64,000 bases of DNA from the NCBI GenBank assembly GCA_023213315.1, contig JAKCPI010028423.1, positions 1 through 64,000 on the forward strand, in the 5' to 3' direction. Below, piece after piece: positions 55,740 through 64,000 of the stretch (its first letter is position 1; every line of letters starts with the position of its first letter). The translations under genes were made by a program, and so were the position numbers. The DNA is from Euborellia annulipes (lineage: Eukaryota > Arthropoda > Insecta > Dermaptera > Anisolabididae). The notes below the pieces were generated by a model, which worked only from the letters and a program-made list of their open reading frames with translations, was not told the origin of the DNA and searched no databases.

Positions 55740-56595
55740 TATCAAAACATTTGCTGATTTTTTCTCCAGTGGTCATCTAATTCTACATCAACTTACATTT
55801 ACAAAAAGAATTAAAAATAATAAAATGTTTAAAAATTTGGTAAAAAAAGCTTTACTTCTGCGTTCATATAATTTAAGAACCGATGATTAAGGTTGAGTTT
55901 ATTTAATCATAGGCTTTAAAACAAATAAATATCTAAAATGGATGTTATTTAAACTTTTCCTTAGGGAAGTAATGCATAAGCTATCATCATAATTTTCATA
56001 AAAAGTAGATTTGTGTCAGCGAATGTGGTAAAAAGATGTATTTATCGTATTCAGCGAGAAGTTTATTTTTTTTCTAGAAATGATTTTTTTCTTCACAGAT
56101 ATATAATTTTAAAACGTTCAATACGAGGTCAAGAAAAAACAATAGCTTAATTTAAATTGGTTTAGACATGGAACCTTTGAGACAATAGGGCGACAAAATT
56201 ATTTCTACGAATATAAATCTACTAATTCATGTCATATACCTCGAAACATTATATAAAATAAAAAAAATCTAATATTGTAGATAGATTTTTCTAATTCATT
56301 TATCGAGAATCTAGATCAGTGGTGGCCAACACCCCCATCCCATGTACGCTCACGAGTAAGCGTCCGTGACACAAATAATCTAAAAAGAACATTTCTCAAG
56401 CTAAATAAACAACTTGTTCGAGATAAATAATTCTTTATTATTATAGTTTAAAATAAAATATTTATATGAGTCATCCCTATCACCTAGAAAGACTGGCAGC
56501 ATTAGTGATCGAAAACAGTATGAGAGAAAAATAAATAAAATATAAATTTCAATATTTTTTTTTCTTTTTAAAAGGCCTCATTCTCATCCTCTTCC
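55740..56595. other. AT-rich sequence; no gene seen
   Basis: CAGTGGTGGCCAACACCCCC at 56317 resembles a hAT end, without a partner. Nothing else is recognised. Confidence 0.35.
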
Positions 56596-56597
56596 TA

Positions 56598-56790
56598 AAA
56601 TAAATAAATAAATAAATAAATTTATTACGACCCGCTTAGAGGCACCAGTCCTCGGAGGCTAGGTCCAACAAACACAATACAAATTTAAATACAATAACAA
56701 ATACAACAAAACAAAACAAAAGGAAAAAAAGAAAAATAAATAAATAAATAGAAATGCATGCCCATTAACAATCAACAATATTAATAGCCG
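56598..56790 (-). mobile_element. LINE 3' end with (TTTA)n tail
   Basis: The minus strand ends GGACCTAGCCTCCGAGGACT, GGTGCCTCTAAGCGGGTCGT, AATAAATTTATTTATTTATT. This is the usual terminus of jockey/I/CR1-type LINEs, with tetranucleotide tails. A 37-codon open stretch upstream on the same strand (about 56840-56965) may be ORF remnant, unproven. Confidence 0.5.
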
Positions 56791-57067
56791 AAGGCAATCT
56801 TCAAAAATATTAATAATTGATGAAGAGGCATCCTAGTGAATAAAAATTACATGTCCACACTTCAAAATAAATAATACCAAACAAATGAATTTTTCCCCTT
56901 CTCTTGGTTGTAAAGAGAATGAAATGTCATTCTCAATGATTTTAATGGCACTACAAAATATAAGGATTTTTTATGAGAGAATTTTTATTTTCAATATATT
57001 AATAATAGCCTTAATGAAATGCGAAGGAAATTAAAAACACTTTCTCTCTATTAACATATACAAGGTA

Positions 57068-57560
57068 CGGCGCGGGAACTTCCTTATTTTAAACAATGAT
57101 AAAACAAAAATCTGGTGTGACTGGCGCACAGCACACAACTTTCTTTTATCCTTCGGTAAGAGGTTATTTTACAAAATTTTAAACTCATATTTGGATATTT
57201 TATACACAATAGAGAATTCTAAATAAATACAAAATTTCATAAGAATTGGAAAATTTTTTTTAAATGTGTAAAAGTTCCAAAGGGGATCGATGCCCTTTTG
57301 AATCGAAATTAACATGCAAATCCCCATAGGGATTTAACATTGCCTCTATGGAACGAAGAGCCGAAAAATGAATTTGAAAAATCTGAAATATTGCATCAGT
57401 AAAGTGTACTTCAAAACACTTGTGAGACAAAATGAGAACATTTTAAAGAGCATCTAAAAATTTTTTGTATTTTAAACAATTTTGGTGGAGCGAATTTTGA
57501 GAAAATCGAAAATAACTGGAAAAGTACATCAGTAAAGTACTAGTAATTTTTGGCCATGTC
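57068..57560 (+). repeat. Family H copy, degraded, with 36-bp shared leader
   Basis: GGGAACTTCCTTATTTTAAA leads into ATCTGGTGTGACTGGCGCAC and CTTCGGTAAGAG. 57165-57390 has diverged or been replaced. GAGCATCTAAAAATTTTTTG, GAGAAAATCGAAAATAACTG and AAAGTACTAGTAATTTTTGG follow. Confidence 0.65.
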
Positions 57561-57684
57561 GAAGGCGGGCAATTGCTTGCCGAAGACGAACAAAAAAAGC
57601 TCGCCTAAGGCGAACCTTGCCGCTAGTTTATTTATATTTATTCGTATTCAAAACTCTTATTTATTTCACTTCCCGTCCCGAAAA

Positions 57685-57772
57685 AATGTATTTCAATAGA
57701 TTTGGCTACAATCAATTGAAATAATTACGAACAGGGTGTCTAATATGGCCTCAGATGCTGAAAAAAAAAGTA
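57685..57772 (+). mobile_element. SINE-2 3' fragment
   Basis: AATGTATTTCAATAGATTTG, GGCTACAATCAATTGAAATA, AACAGGGTGTCTAATATGGC, CTCAGATGCTGAAAAAAAA. Confidence 0.6.
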
Positions 57773-57774
57773 AA

Positions 57775-58735
57775 AACCAAAAACAACTTTAAGAAAACGT
57801 CTTCCTTTAGTTTTAAGGCTATAACTATTGATAATAACAATACCCCTAAACTCTCAGTCTTGGAGGTGGAGTTATTGAAAAATATCTATAAAAAAAATCA
57901 AATTTCTAATTTTTCGCAACAGTTCGTTTGTTAGCTGTTTATTCTGTAAATTAACAATTTTTTTCGATAATCCTTTGTAACAAAGAAATTATTCGCTCAA
58001 TTGGATTTTTTATGCCTGCAGCAATAATAAAAACAACATGGCCGACCGGAGGCGTGTTTTTTTTTTAACTATAGATATGATAAATTTAAAATTAAAGAAA
58101 ACCCCTGATAGAACTATTTTTTCGGACTCTAGCAAGTGTGAAAGATCTGTTGAAAGCCGATAAACGAAAATTTGGACCGATTCATAAGTTCCCCCATTCA
58201 CGCTATAGACGATTATTTACTTGCTGTCGATAAACCATTTTCAAAGTGGATATATCGATTAAAAATTTCTTAATATAATGAAACTTTACTTAAAATACTA
58301 GATTCAATCTATATTTTTATTCATTGGTATTTTTAATATCTCTTGATAAAAATAATTTGTTTGAATCTTTTTTTTTAAACTTTACTTTTCTTGAATATTT
58401 TTTAACTCTCTATACGATGTGAGTGTTTTTCTGTTTATCTTTAATAAGTATTTGTTCTATAATATTTATAGTATGACGTTTTTCTCAAAAGTTTTTGTTT
58501 ATTTTAGATATTTGCTTAAATTTTTTATTAAAAAATAATATAAATTTATTTTAAGATAACGTGTTCAGAAGGCGAGAGACTCCCTCTGGTTATACTGATG
58601 GAATATAAATACTCCCTCCATAGGCTCTTTTTCTCTTTACCACTTCGAATTTTACCTTCTTTTTAGTATTTATTTTAATGTTCATGTAAATGCCTGCTAT
58701 TTACAAATGATAAATTCAAATAATCCTCAAGTGTG
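57775..58735. other. AT-rich sequence; no gene seen
   Basis: CATGGCCGACCGGAGGCGTG at 58037 is less AT-rich but isolated. The 63-codon minus ORF there has no family motif. Confidence 0.35.
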
Positions 58736-58737
58736 CA

Positions 58738-58830
58738 CTGTTAAATAAATATGCCTGGATAATATGTATAGTAAATATTATATTAAAATTGTTTATAATC
58801 TCTATGGCATCAGATGTCGAAAAGACTGGA
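58738..58830 (+). mobile_element. SINE 3' fragment
   Basis: TGTTAAATAAATATGCCTGG, then TTTATAATCTCTATGGCATC and AGATGTCGAAAAGACTGG: SINE-3-like body and shared tail. Confidence 0.5.
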
Positions 58831-58911
58831 ATTAGAACATGAATCCCATAAAAGCTTTTTATTTTGAACTTGCCATTTTTCAAGAATTGTTTTATTAATA
58901 TTTTATGATGA

Positions 58912-58965
58912 CAGCTCTAAGCATGATCTTAATCAGGATCGAAACATCCGTAAATAAATGAAATA
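58912..58965 (+). ncRNA. Degenerate hammerhead-like motif
   Basis: AGCTCTAAGCATGATC...GGATC, GAAACATC. Stem II and the GAAAC box remain; the first box is CTAAGCA. Confidence 0.3.
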
Positions 58966-58969
58966 ACAA

Positions 58970-60660
58970 CTGGATTCTTTTTGTTATAAAGGAGGAGGGG
59001 ATAGAAATAGGAAATAAAGCAATTTCACGTGCGTTAGATGCGTGCGAAAAGAGATTAAATTCGTATTTCTTTAGTACCGAAATAAAAATAAAATTAGTTC
59101 CTGACTGAGAGTGTGGTATCCACCACAAAAAAAGGTTTGAATGTTGATAGGAGCTAGTGTAATCTGTGTTTATTTACCTTTAGAGAAGATATTCCAAGTA
59201 TGAGTGTGTATGTGTGTGTCAAATGGTCTTCCCTCTTTTTTTTCCTTTTCCAGGTCACCCAGCCACCCTCCTATATCTCCTTCTCACCGTCATGGGGTGA
59301 AAATAAACCCGAAAAAGTCACCAGGTCTCTCTCTCTTTCTCTGGATGTATGTTTTGGGAAGTCCCGAGGGAGAAATGGGGAGGTGAAGGAAGCCCCGGAA
59401 ACTTTTCCCATCGAGATAGATAGAGAAGGAGAGAATGAAATGTCCATCCGGAAGGACCGGGGAATGATAAATTAGAGAAGAATAACTATTAAAAATTGAA
59501 TTCTATTATATTCCATTCTATTGATAATAATAATAATAATAATTCTGGCGAGATAAATATTCATGATCGTTCGAAACGTTGTCAGCTCAGACAGATCCAT
59601 TTAACATGCATAAAATATCAGATCCAACCAAGCAACTTGTGATTAAAGTTGGCTCCTCCTCTTCTCTCTCTCTCTCTCTCTTTCTTTCATAAGTAAAAAG
59701 TTGGGGCATGTGTTTCTGAAGAACTGCTCTTTGAAATTGAATAAAATATTTTATCTTTTAGGAAATGGAGGAAATAAAGTGGATACAGGATGTTCCTCTT
59801 ATTTTCACACAACTTTACTAGGGAATATTAAAATAAGAAAATTGAAAATTCGAAAAAAAAAAAAAAAAATGTCTGACAGGTTATTGATTTTAATATTAAG
59901 AACCCATTCTCGTTTCTTTATTGTCTATTTTTTTTATTTAATATACGACAAATTTATTTCAAAGCTTAAAGGAGAAATATGATAATCATGGATTCTAATG
60001 TCTGGGTGTGTGATAGATAGGATTAAATTAAATCTACCATCTATTCAATTAGAAAGCTTTCTTTTAAGGAATCCTAATGGACACATTATATCATTACATA
60101 ATAAAGATGTCTCTTAGGGGCTAAAAATTGAATTAAAGATTAGAAGAAAGAAGTAAATCAAGGATTAAAAAAAAAAATTCAAAATGGCGACTGTTTAACT
60201 CAGTGGGGGTTATAATGGTTCCTAAGGGACCTGAGCTTACAACCGAAGTGAAGGAATCTTAGTTGCACTCTAAAATAGTGTCAGCAAAAAGTTGCCTCCC
60301 TCAAGAATCTCCCACCCAATCATTAGGAGAGGATTTCCTCGACTCGTTATTTTCTCATTGTAACCCGATAACTTTATATCACCATTTCCTTAACTTTATC
60401 TCCCATTTCTTACCAGAATAATTCTACTGTAGTCCAGAACTAATTTTGTTGAATATGATTAATTAATATGAATAATTGTCATAGGGGCTTGATTCTATTT
60501 TGATCCCATTTTGCATTATTATAAAATTTGTGTTCATCAACTAAAACATATTGGATAGAAAATTGTGTGTCGATTTTTAGATCACCCGTTACTTTTACTA
60601 AATATGATTTCATCACCTGGGATTGAAATATTTACAAATAGACGGATGAAAATCATATTT
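58970..60660. other. Mixed sequence; exon-like patch rejected
   Basis: 59250-59460 is less AT-rich and open in one frame for 91 codons, with a pyrimidine tract ending in CAG at 59254, but no domain is visible. An AAT repeat at about 59522-59542 and a CT run near 59662. A 60370-60500 block is unremarkable. Confidence 0.25.
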
Positions 60661-60667
60661 TAGTTTT

Positions 60668-60806
60668 TTAACACTCACACTTTTTTCCCTTCACACTCAC
60701 ATTCACACAGTCTTTTCGGCACCTTAGGCCATTTAAGACTTTAAACGATTCTCGTTATTTGTAAATATATCTATTGGGGGCCTCCAGGCATTCTTTTTTA
60801 GGCCAA
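60668..60806 (-). mobile_element. SINE-1 5'-truncated copy, head-to-head with the next
   Basis: AACACTCACACTTTTTTCCC, ACAGTCTTTTCGGCACCTTA and GGGCCTCCAGGCATTC, ending inside the body. Confidence 0.7.
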
Positions 60807-60832
60807 TTTTAGTCGTTATTAAAATTAATATT

Positions 60833-61001
60833 GCCCTAGGGCTTGATATAGTTGGTAGCGTGCTTGGCTTCTATACCAAGTGTCGCGGGTTCAGATCCCA
60901 GGCAGTCCGATGATTTCTTTTTTTAACCAAATGTCTTAAATAAGAATGACTGAATCCCATATACAATTTATATATAAAAAGTGTGAGTGTTTAAAAAAAA
61001 T
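60833..61001 (+). mobile_element. SINE-1 copy with internal deletion
   Basis: The head GGGCTTGATATAGTTGGTAG and B box GGGTTCAGATCCC are clear. The body TGTCTTAAATAAGAATGACT jumps to AAGTGTGAGTGTTTAAAAAA, skipping the GCCGAAAAGAC tail. Confidence 0.7.
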
Positions 61002-61124
61002 TAATATTCTTGCGGTCATCTACAATAAAATTTATTTTTTTGGGAGTGATTTGTAAGTAAATTTTTTAAATATAGTAAGTGAATTACTTTATTTATCTTT
61101 TTATCTTGACATACTAATTAATGG

Positions 61125-61230
61125 GTTTCAGAGGGAATGAATGAATGAATAAATGATTTATTTGCTCTGAGTCCGAAGAACTCTTGGAGCATTTCAAAAT
61201 TACAGTTATGCTCTGTACAAGAAAGTTAGA
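61125..61230 (-). mobile_element. LINE-like 3' end with (TTCA)n tail
   Basis: The minus strand reads TGCTCCAAGAGTTCTTCGGA, CTCAGAGCAAATAAATCATT, TATTCATTCATTC. Similar in layout to 56598 but different in sequence. Confidence 0.45.
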
Positions 61231-61239
61231 GAGAGAAAT

Positions 61240-62020
61240 GTGCAAGTCCTTATTCCTATTCTATCATAAATTTCAGTATGTTATTGATTCTCTGATGATT
61301 CTTACATTTATTATGTCATTAGAATAGAAATAAATATTGTAATTATAAATATTTTCTGATATAAGCTTATATATAGGACTAACAGCGGTATATATAATTT
61401 CCAGGATTATATATATATATATATATATATACTAATTATAATCTTTGGAGGATATCTGCCCTTAAAAGCAATTTTTTAAACTTGTTTAATATAAAGAAGG
61501 TCCCTAATACCCTTTCTTTGAATATTATATAGCTACATAAATTAAATTTCATTTGAAACATTTTTTTTATTTTTCTTGCATGATGGAAATATTATTAAAT
61601 ATTATGTTTTATTAATTTCTCTTCTATATTTGCATAAAGAAAATTTAATTAATTTTGAACAATAATATTTGCGAACCCCTGAATGGATTTTTTAAAAACT
61701 CAGTTTCTCTTTCTCTCCCTCGTTTCCTCAATAAACCTTATAATTTAATTAGAATGTTAAAGTTTTCAAAAGTTGAAAAGGTTAAAATAAAATAAATTTT
61801 TTTTATAAAATAGCAATACAAAGAATATTGAAAAACTTGAAAGGATTTAATTCTTATATCAATAGCGTAGTATTTCAAAAATTATGATGGGGGGAGAGAG
61901 AGATATGATAATTTATATCCGTATATATTTAGAATAGAGGTTAGTAGAGAGTTCATTTTCATCATCGAAGCGGCAAATTTACTATTAAAATGCTCCCAGA
62001 GAGAAGTTAAATACTAAAGT
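61240..62020. other. AT-rich sequence; TA microsatellite
   Basis: A (TA)n run at about 61409-61432. No gene. Confidence 0.4.
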
Positions 62021-62021
62021 A

Positions 62022-62120
62022 AATATTGATAACTTTAAAAGCTAAGGGATGTTGGTTCGAATTCCGGGAATTCTAATGAAATTTATTATACCACCGTGTG
62101 ATAGAATTCCACGAATCATC
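62022..62120 (+). mobile_element. SINE-3 head fragment
   Basis: AAATATTGATAACTTTAAAAGC, then a B box GGTTCGAATTCC. Same head as the copies at 37.1 and 52.25 kb. The tail is not found nearby. Confidence 0.5.
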
Positions 62121-62124
62121 GTTA

Positions 62125-62750
62125 ATTTTTTTATTTAAAATGTTTTTAGCCTATCTAGTAATTTCCAACAAAATTTTTTGCCACTACAACTAACCCATGT
62201 CAAACCCTTTTCTAAACATAAAAAAAAAAACAATTGGGGAAAATTAAAAATTAGAGAATCCAAGTTCGTGACCCATGGGAATGGTGCTTAAGATAAGAAT
62301 CAGAAATTTTTTCTAGAATTGAAACATTAATACTAAGTTTTCTGAAAGTCATTTTTAATGACCCCTGGATAAATTTCAAAATTATTTTTCCGAATTAAAA
62401 TGCGAATTTAATTGTTATTTTATGTCAAGCTTATACATGTATATAAATATTAATAGAAAATTCGTCATTAGAAATTTAAATTTAATTTAAATTTTGATAA
62501 GCAAATAAAACAAAAATTATTAATTACCTGAATACTAAGGTAACAAAAATACTTTTTAATTATTATATCGATTAAAACAAGTACAATATAATTAAATATA
62601 ATATCAAAAAATCAATCAGTAGGCCTATAGAGAGAGTTTTATGTTAGTAATGAAAAATAATGTAGAAACAGAAAAAAGATTTATTATATTGGATAATGAA
62701 ATTTGGTAATATATAAATATAAATTTTAATAATTATCCTATTTCTATTTT
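62125..62750. other. AT-rich sequence; no gene seen
   Basis: Short frames only. GTATATAAATATTAATAG-type AT motifs. Confidence 0.4.
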
Positions 62751-62756
62751 ATTTTA

Positions 62757-62832
62757 TTTAATTAAGGTCTTTTTCGGCATCGGAGGTCATTTAGTTTCGG
62801 ACTCTATTTAATTCAATTGGATAGTATCGAAT
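62757..62832 (-). mobile_element. SINE-2 3' fragment
   Basis: AATTAAGGTCTTTTTCGGCA, TCGGAGGTCATTTAG and CTCTATTTAATTCAATTGGA are the complemented tail and body. Confidence 0.55.
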
Positions 62833-62834
62833 TC

Positions 62835-64000
62835 ATTTATGTTTTTTCTAATTAATTTATTTATTGAATTTACATTTTCAGTTTGATTTTGGCTTCTCTT
62901 GAAAGATATAATTTATTTAATTTGATTATAATCATTAATATAGTTATAGTTAATTTATTTAAATCAATAGTCATTCAATCTCAAATACTCAGTGCCAATA
63001 TTCTTTCTGTTGTATGAACAAATATCATCTATATTTTTATAAGAAAGAAATATGGGTTCCCCTGTAAATTAGGCAACCCAAACGAAGACAAGATTCATGG
63101 ATTGCCTGTTTTCAGGGATTTTTTGTGTTTAGTTGAATATTATAAAATCAAAGACTGCAATTTAAATCCCTACCATAATAATTTTATCTTCGTTTAACAT
63201 TTATGAAGTTTAAATTGGCCACAGGTGCCGAAAGACTAGAAAAAAAAAACTAAATTTGAAATTCTGGCTCCGATTTACGATAGATAAGGAAAAAAGACAT
63301 TTTTTTGGCTATTTATTTCCCGGCAGTTGTCAGATACACAATATTGATAAATGACATCGTAGTAGACTTTCGTATACGCATGTGCATTGAATTCAATAAG
63401 CCATTTGTTGAATTTATCAATAATGAATAATGATAATGTAGTTCACACTTTCACAAATATAATTGATAGATTAATTTTAATTTATTCATGTGTATAAATT
63501 AAAAATTATATATAATTTGAAAAATTATATTTTTAAGAGAAAGTTTGATAAGCATCCAAGGTCGAATAACTAACTAAACATAATATTAATCAAACATATG
63601 AATGGTTGAATTCAAATTCTAATTCAAATAAGTCTGTTTTGAATTGAAAATGTAAATGGTAAAACCCGAAGCCCTTTGTAAAGAAAAAGAAAGGAAACTA
63701 ATTTGAAATTTTAAGGATAGGTCAAATCGGATTGTTATTAATGCCCATGAAACTCGGTGTTAACTCTCGGAAGACTTTTCAGTAAAAGGGAGAGAAGCCT
63801 TTAGGGTTTGCGTCGATTGTCCGTCCTCCTGGTTTGCGATTAGCTAGCTAGCTCAAGGTGGAATTGGCAAATGTATTTTAGCACAGTTGGGTAAAGTAGA
63901 AGGAGAGATAGACAGGGAAGGGCTTCGAGTTCAACTACGATCTACCGGCCGTGACTAATATGAAAATAGATAGATTTAGATGGACTTCTCTCCCTCTAAT
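62835..64000. other. AT-rich sequence, then a less AT-rich unrepeated end
   Basis: GGCCACAGGTGCCGAAAGAC at 63217 is a last SINE tail. 63770-63960 is less AT-rich (GGGTTTGCGTCGATTGTCCG, GATCTACCGGCCGTGAC) with no long frame: possibly UTR or conserved non-coding sequence. Confidence 0.25.

Noticed and set aside
56840..56965. LINE ORF remnant upstream of the 56.6-kb 3' end
   Set aside because: About 37 open codons without a recognisable motif; kept only as a remark.
59200..59475. Possible exon: pyrimidine tract and CAG at 59254, GT-bearing site at 59325
   Set aside because: Two overlapping frames are both open because of composition; no domain or homologous motif is recognised.

Overview
This window reads as non-coding eukaryotic nuclear DNA from an AT-rich animal genome. 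It has no bacterial-style gene packing, no long ORFs, and is dense in nested transposon debris. The one convincing coding segment is a 178-bp exon on the minus strand (41347..41524), with splice-like acceptor and donor sites. It encodes the first luminal-loop region of a TMTC-family protein (transmembrane, O-mannosyltransferase and TPR-containing), most like TMTC2. If that gene spans the window, about 41 kb on one side and 22 kb on the other are intron. The base composition, tRNA-derived SINEs and terminal-repeat MITEs suggest an arthropod. A crustacean such as a copepod is my guess, and the sequence itself does not prove it.

The rest is layered mobile elements. (1) A dispersed family, here called H, of about 600 bp starts with a strong hairpin and ends in an A/T-rich tract; about 15 full or partial copies run from 1.6 kb to 57.6 kb. 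(2) There are several tRNA-derived SINE families. SINE-1 has at least 8 copies, several with clear target-site duplications (TSDs). SINE-2 and SINE-3 have different heads but share the 3' tail ending in GCCGAAAAGAC. SINE-C is about 540 bp, with two copies, one flanked by a 13-bp TSD. (3) DNA transposons and MITEs: a 1235-bp Harbinger-like element with TAA TSD at 7.3-8.5 kb; hAT-like elements at 5.2, 26.5 and 47.1 kb; Tc1/mariner-type elements with TA targets at 4.8, 4.9, 14.6, 20.0, 25.5, 33.5 and 42.1 kb; and an unclassified MITE at 22.4 kb. (4) A 5'-truncated LINE 3' end with a frameshifted reverse-transcriptase C-terminus lies at 25.75-26.18 kb, inside a family H copy. (5) Short hammerhead-ribozyme-like motifs (CTGAWGA, hairpin, GAAAYRTC) recur, often in inverted pairs. 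They fit the reduced hammerhead variants known from Penelope-like retroelements.

Two tandem arrays (about 100-bp units at 40.3-40.85 kb; about 121-bp units at 45.5-45.9 kb) flank the exon region. Nesting gives relative ages: a Harbinger-like element into SINE-2, SINE-1 into H, LINE and mariner MITE into H, mariner and hAT MITEs into a larger TA-element, and SINE-3 into SINE-C. Stretches not listed as elements are AT-rich sequence in which I see no gene. A few less AT-rich, non-repeated patches (15.0, 27.3, 29.8, 34.7, 59.3 and 63.8 kb) are possible conserved non-coding sequence.
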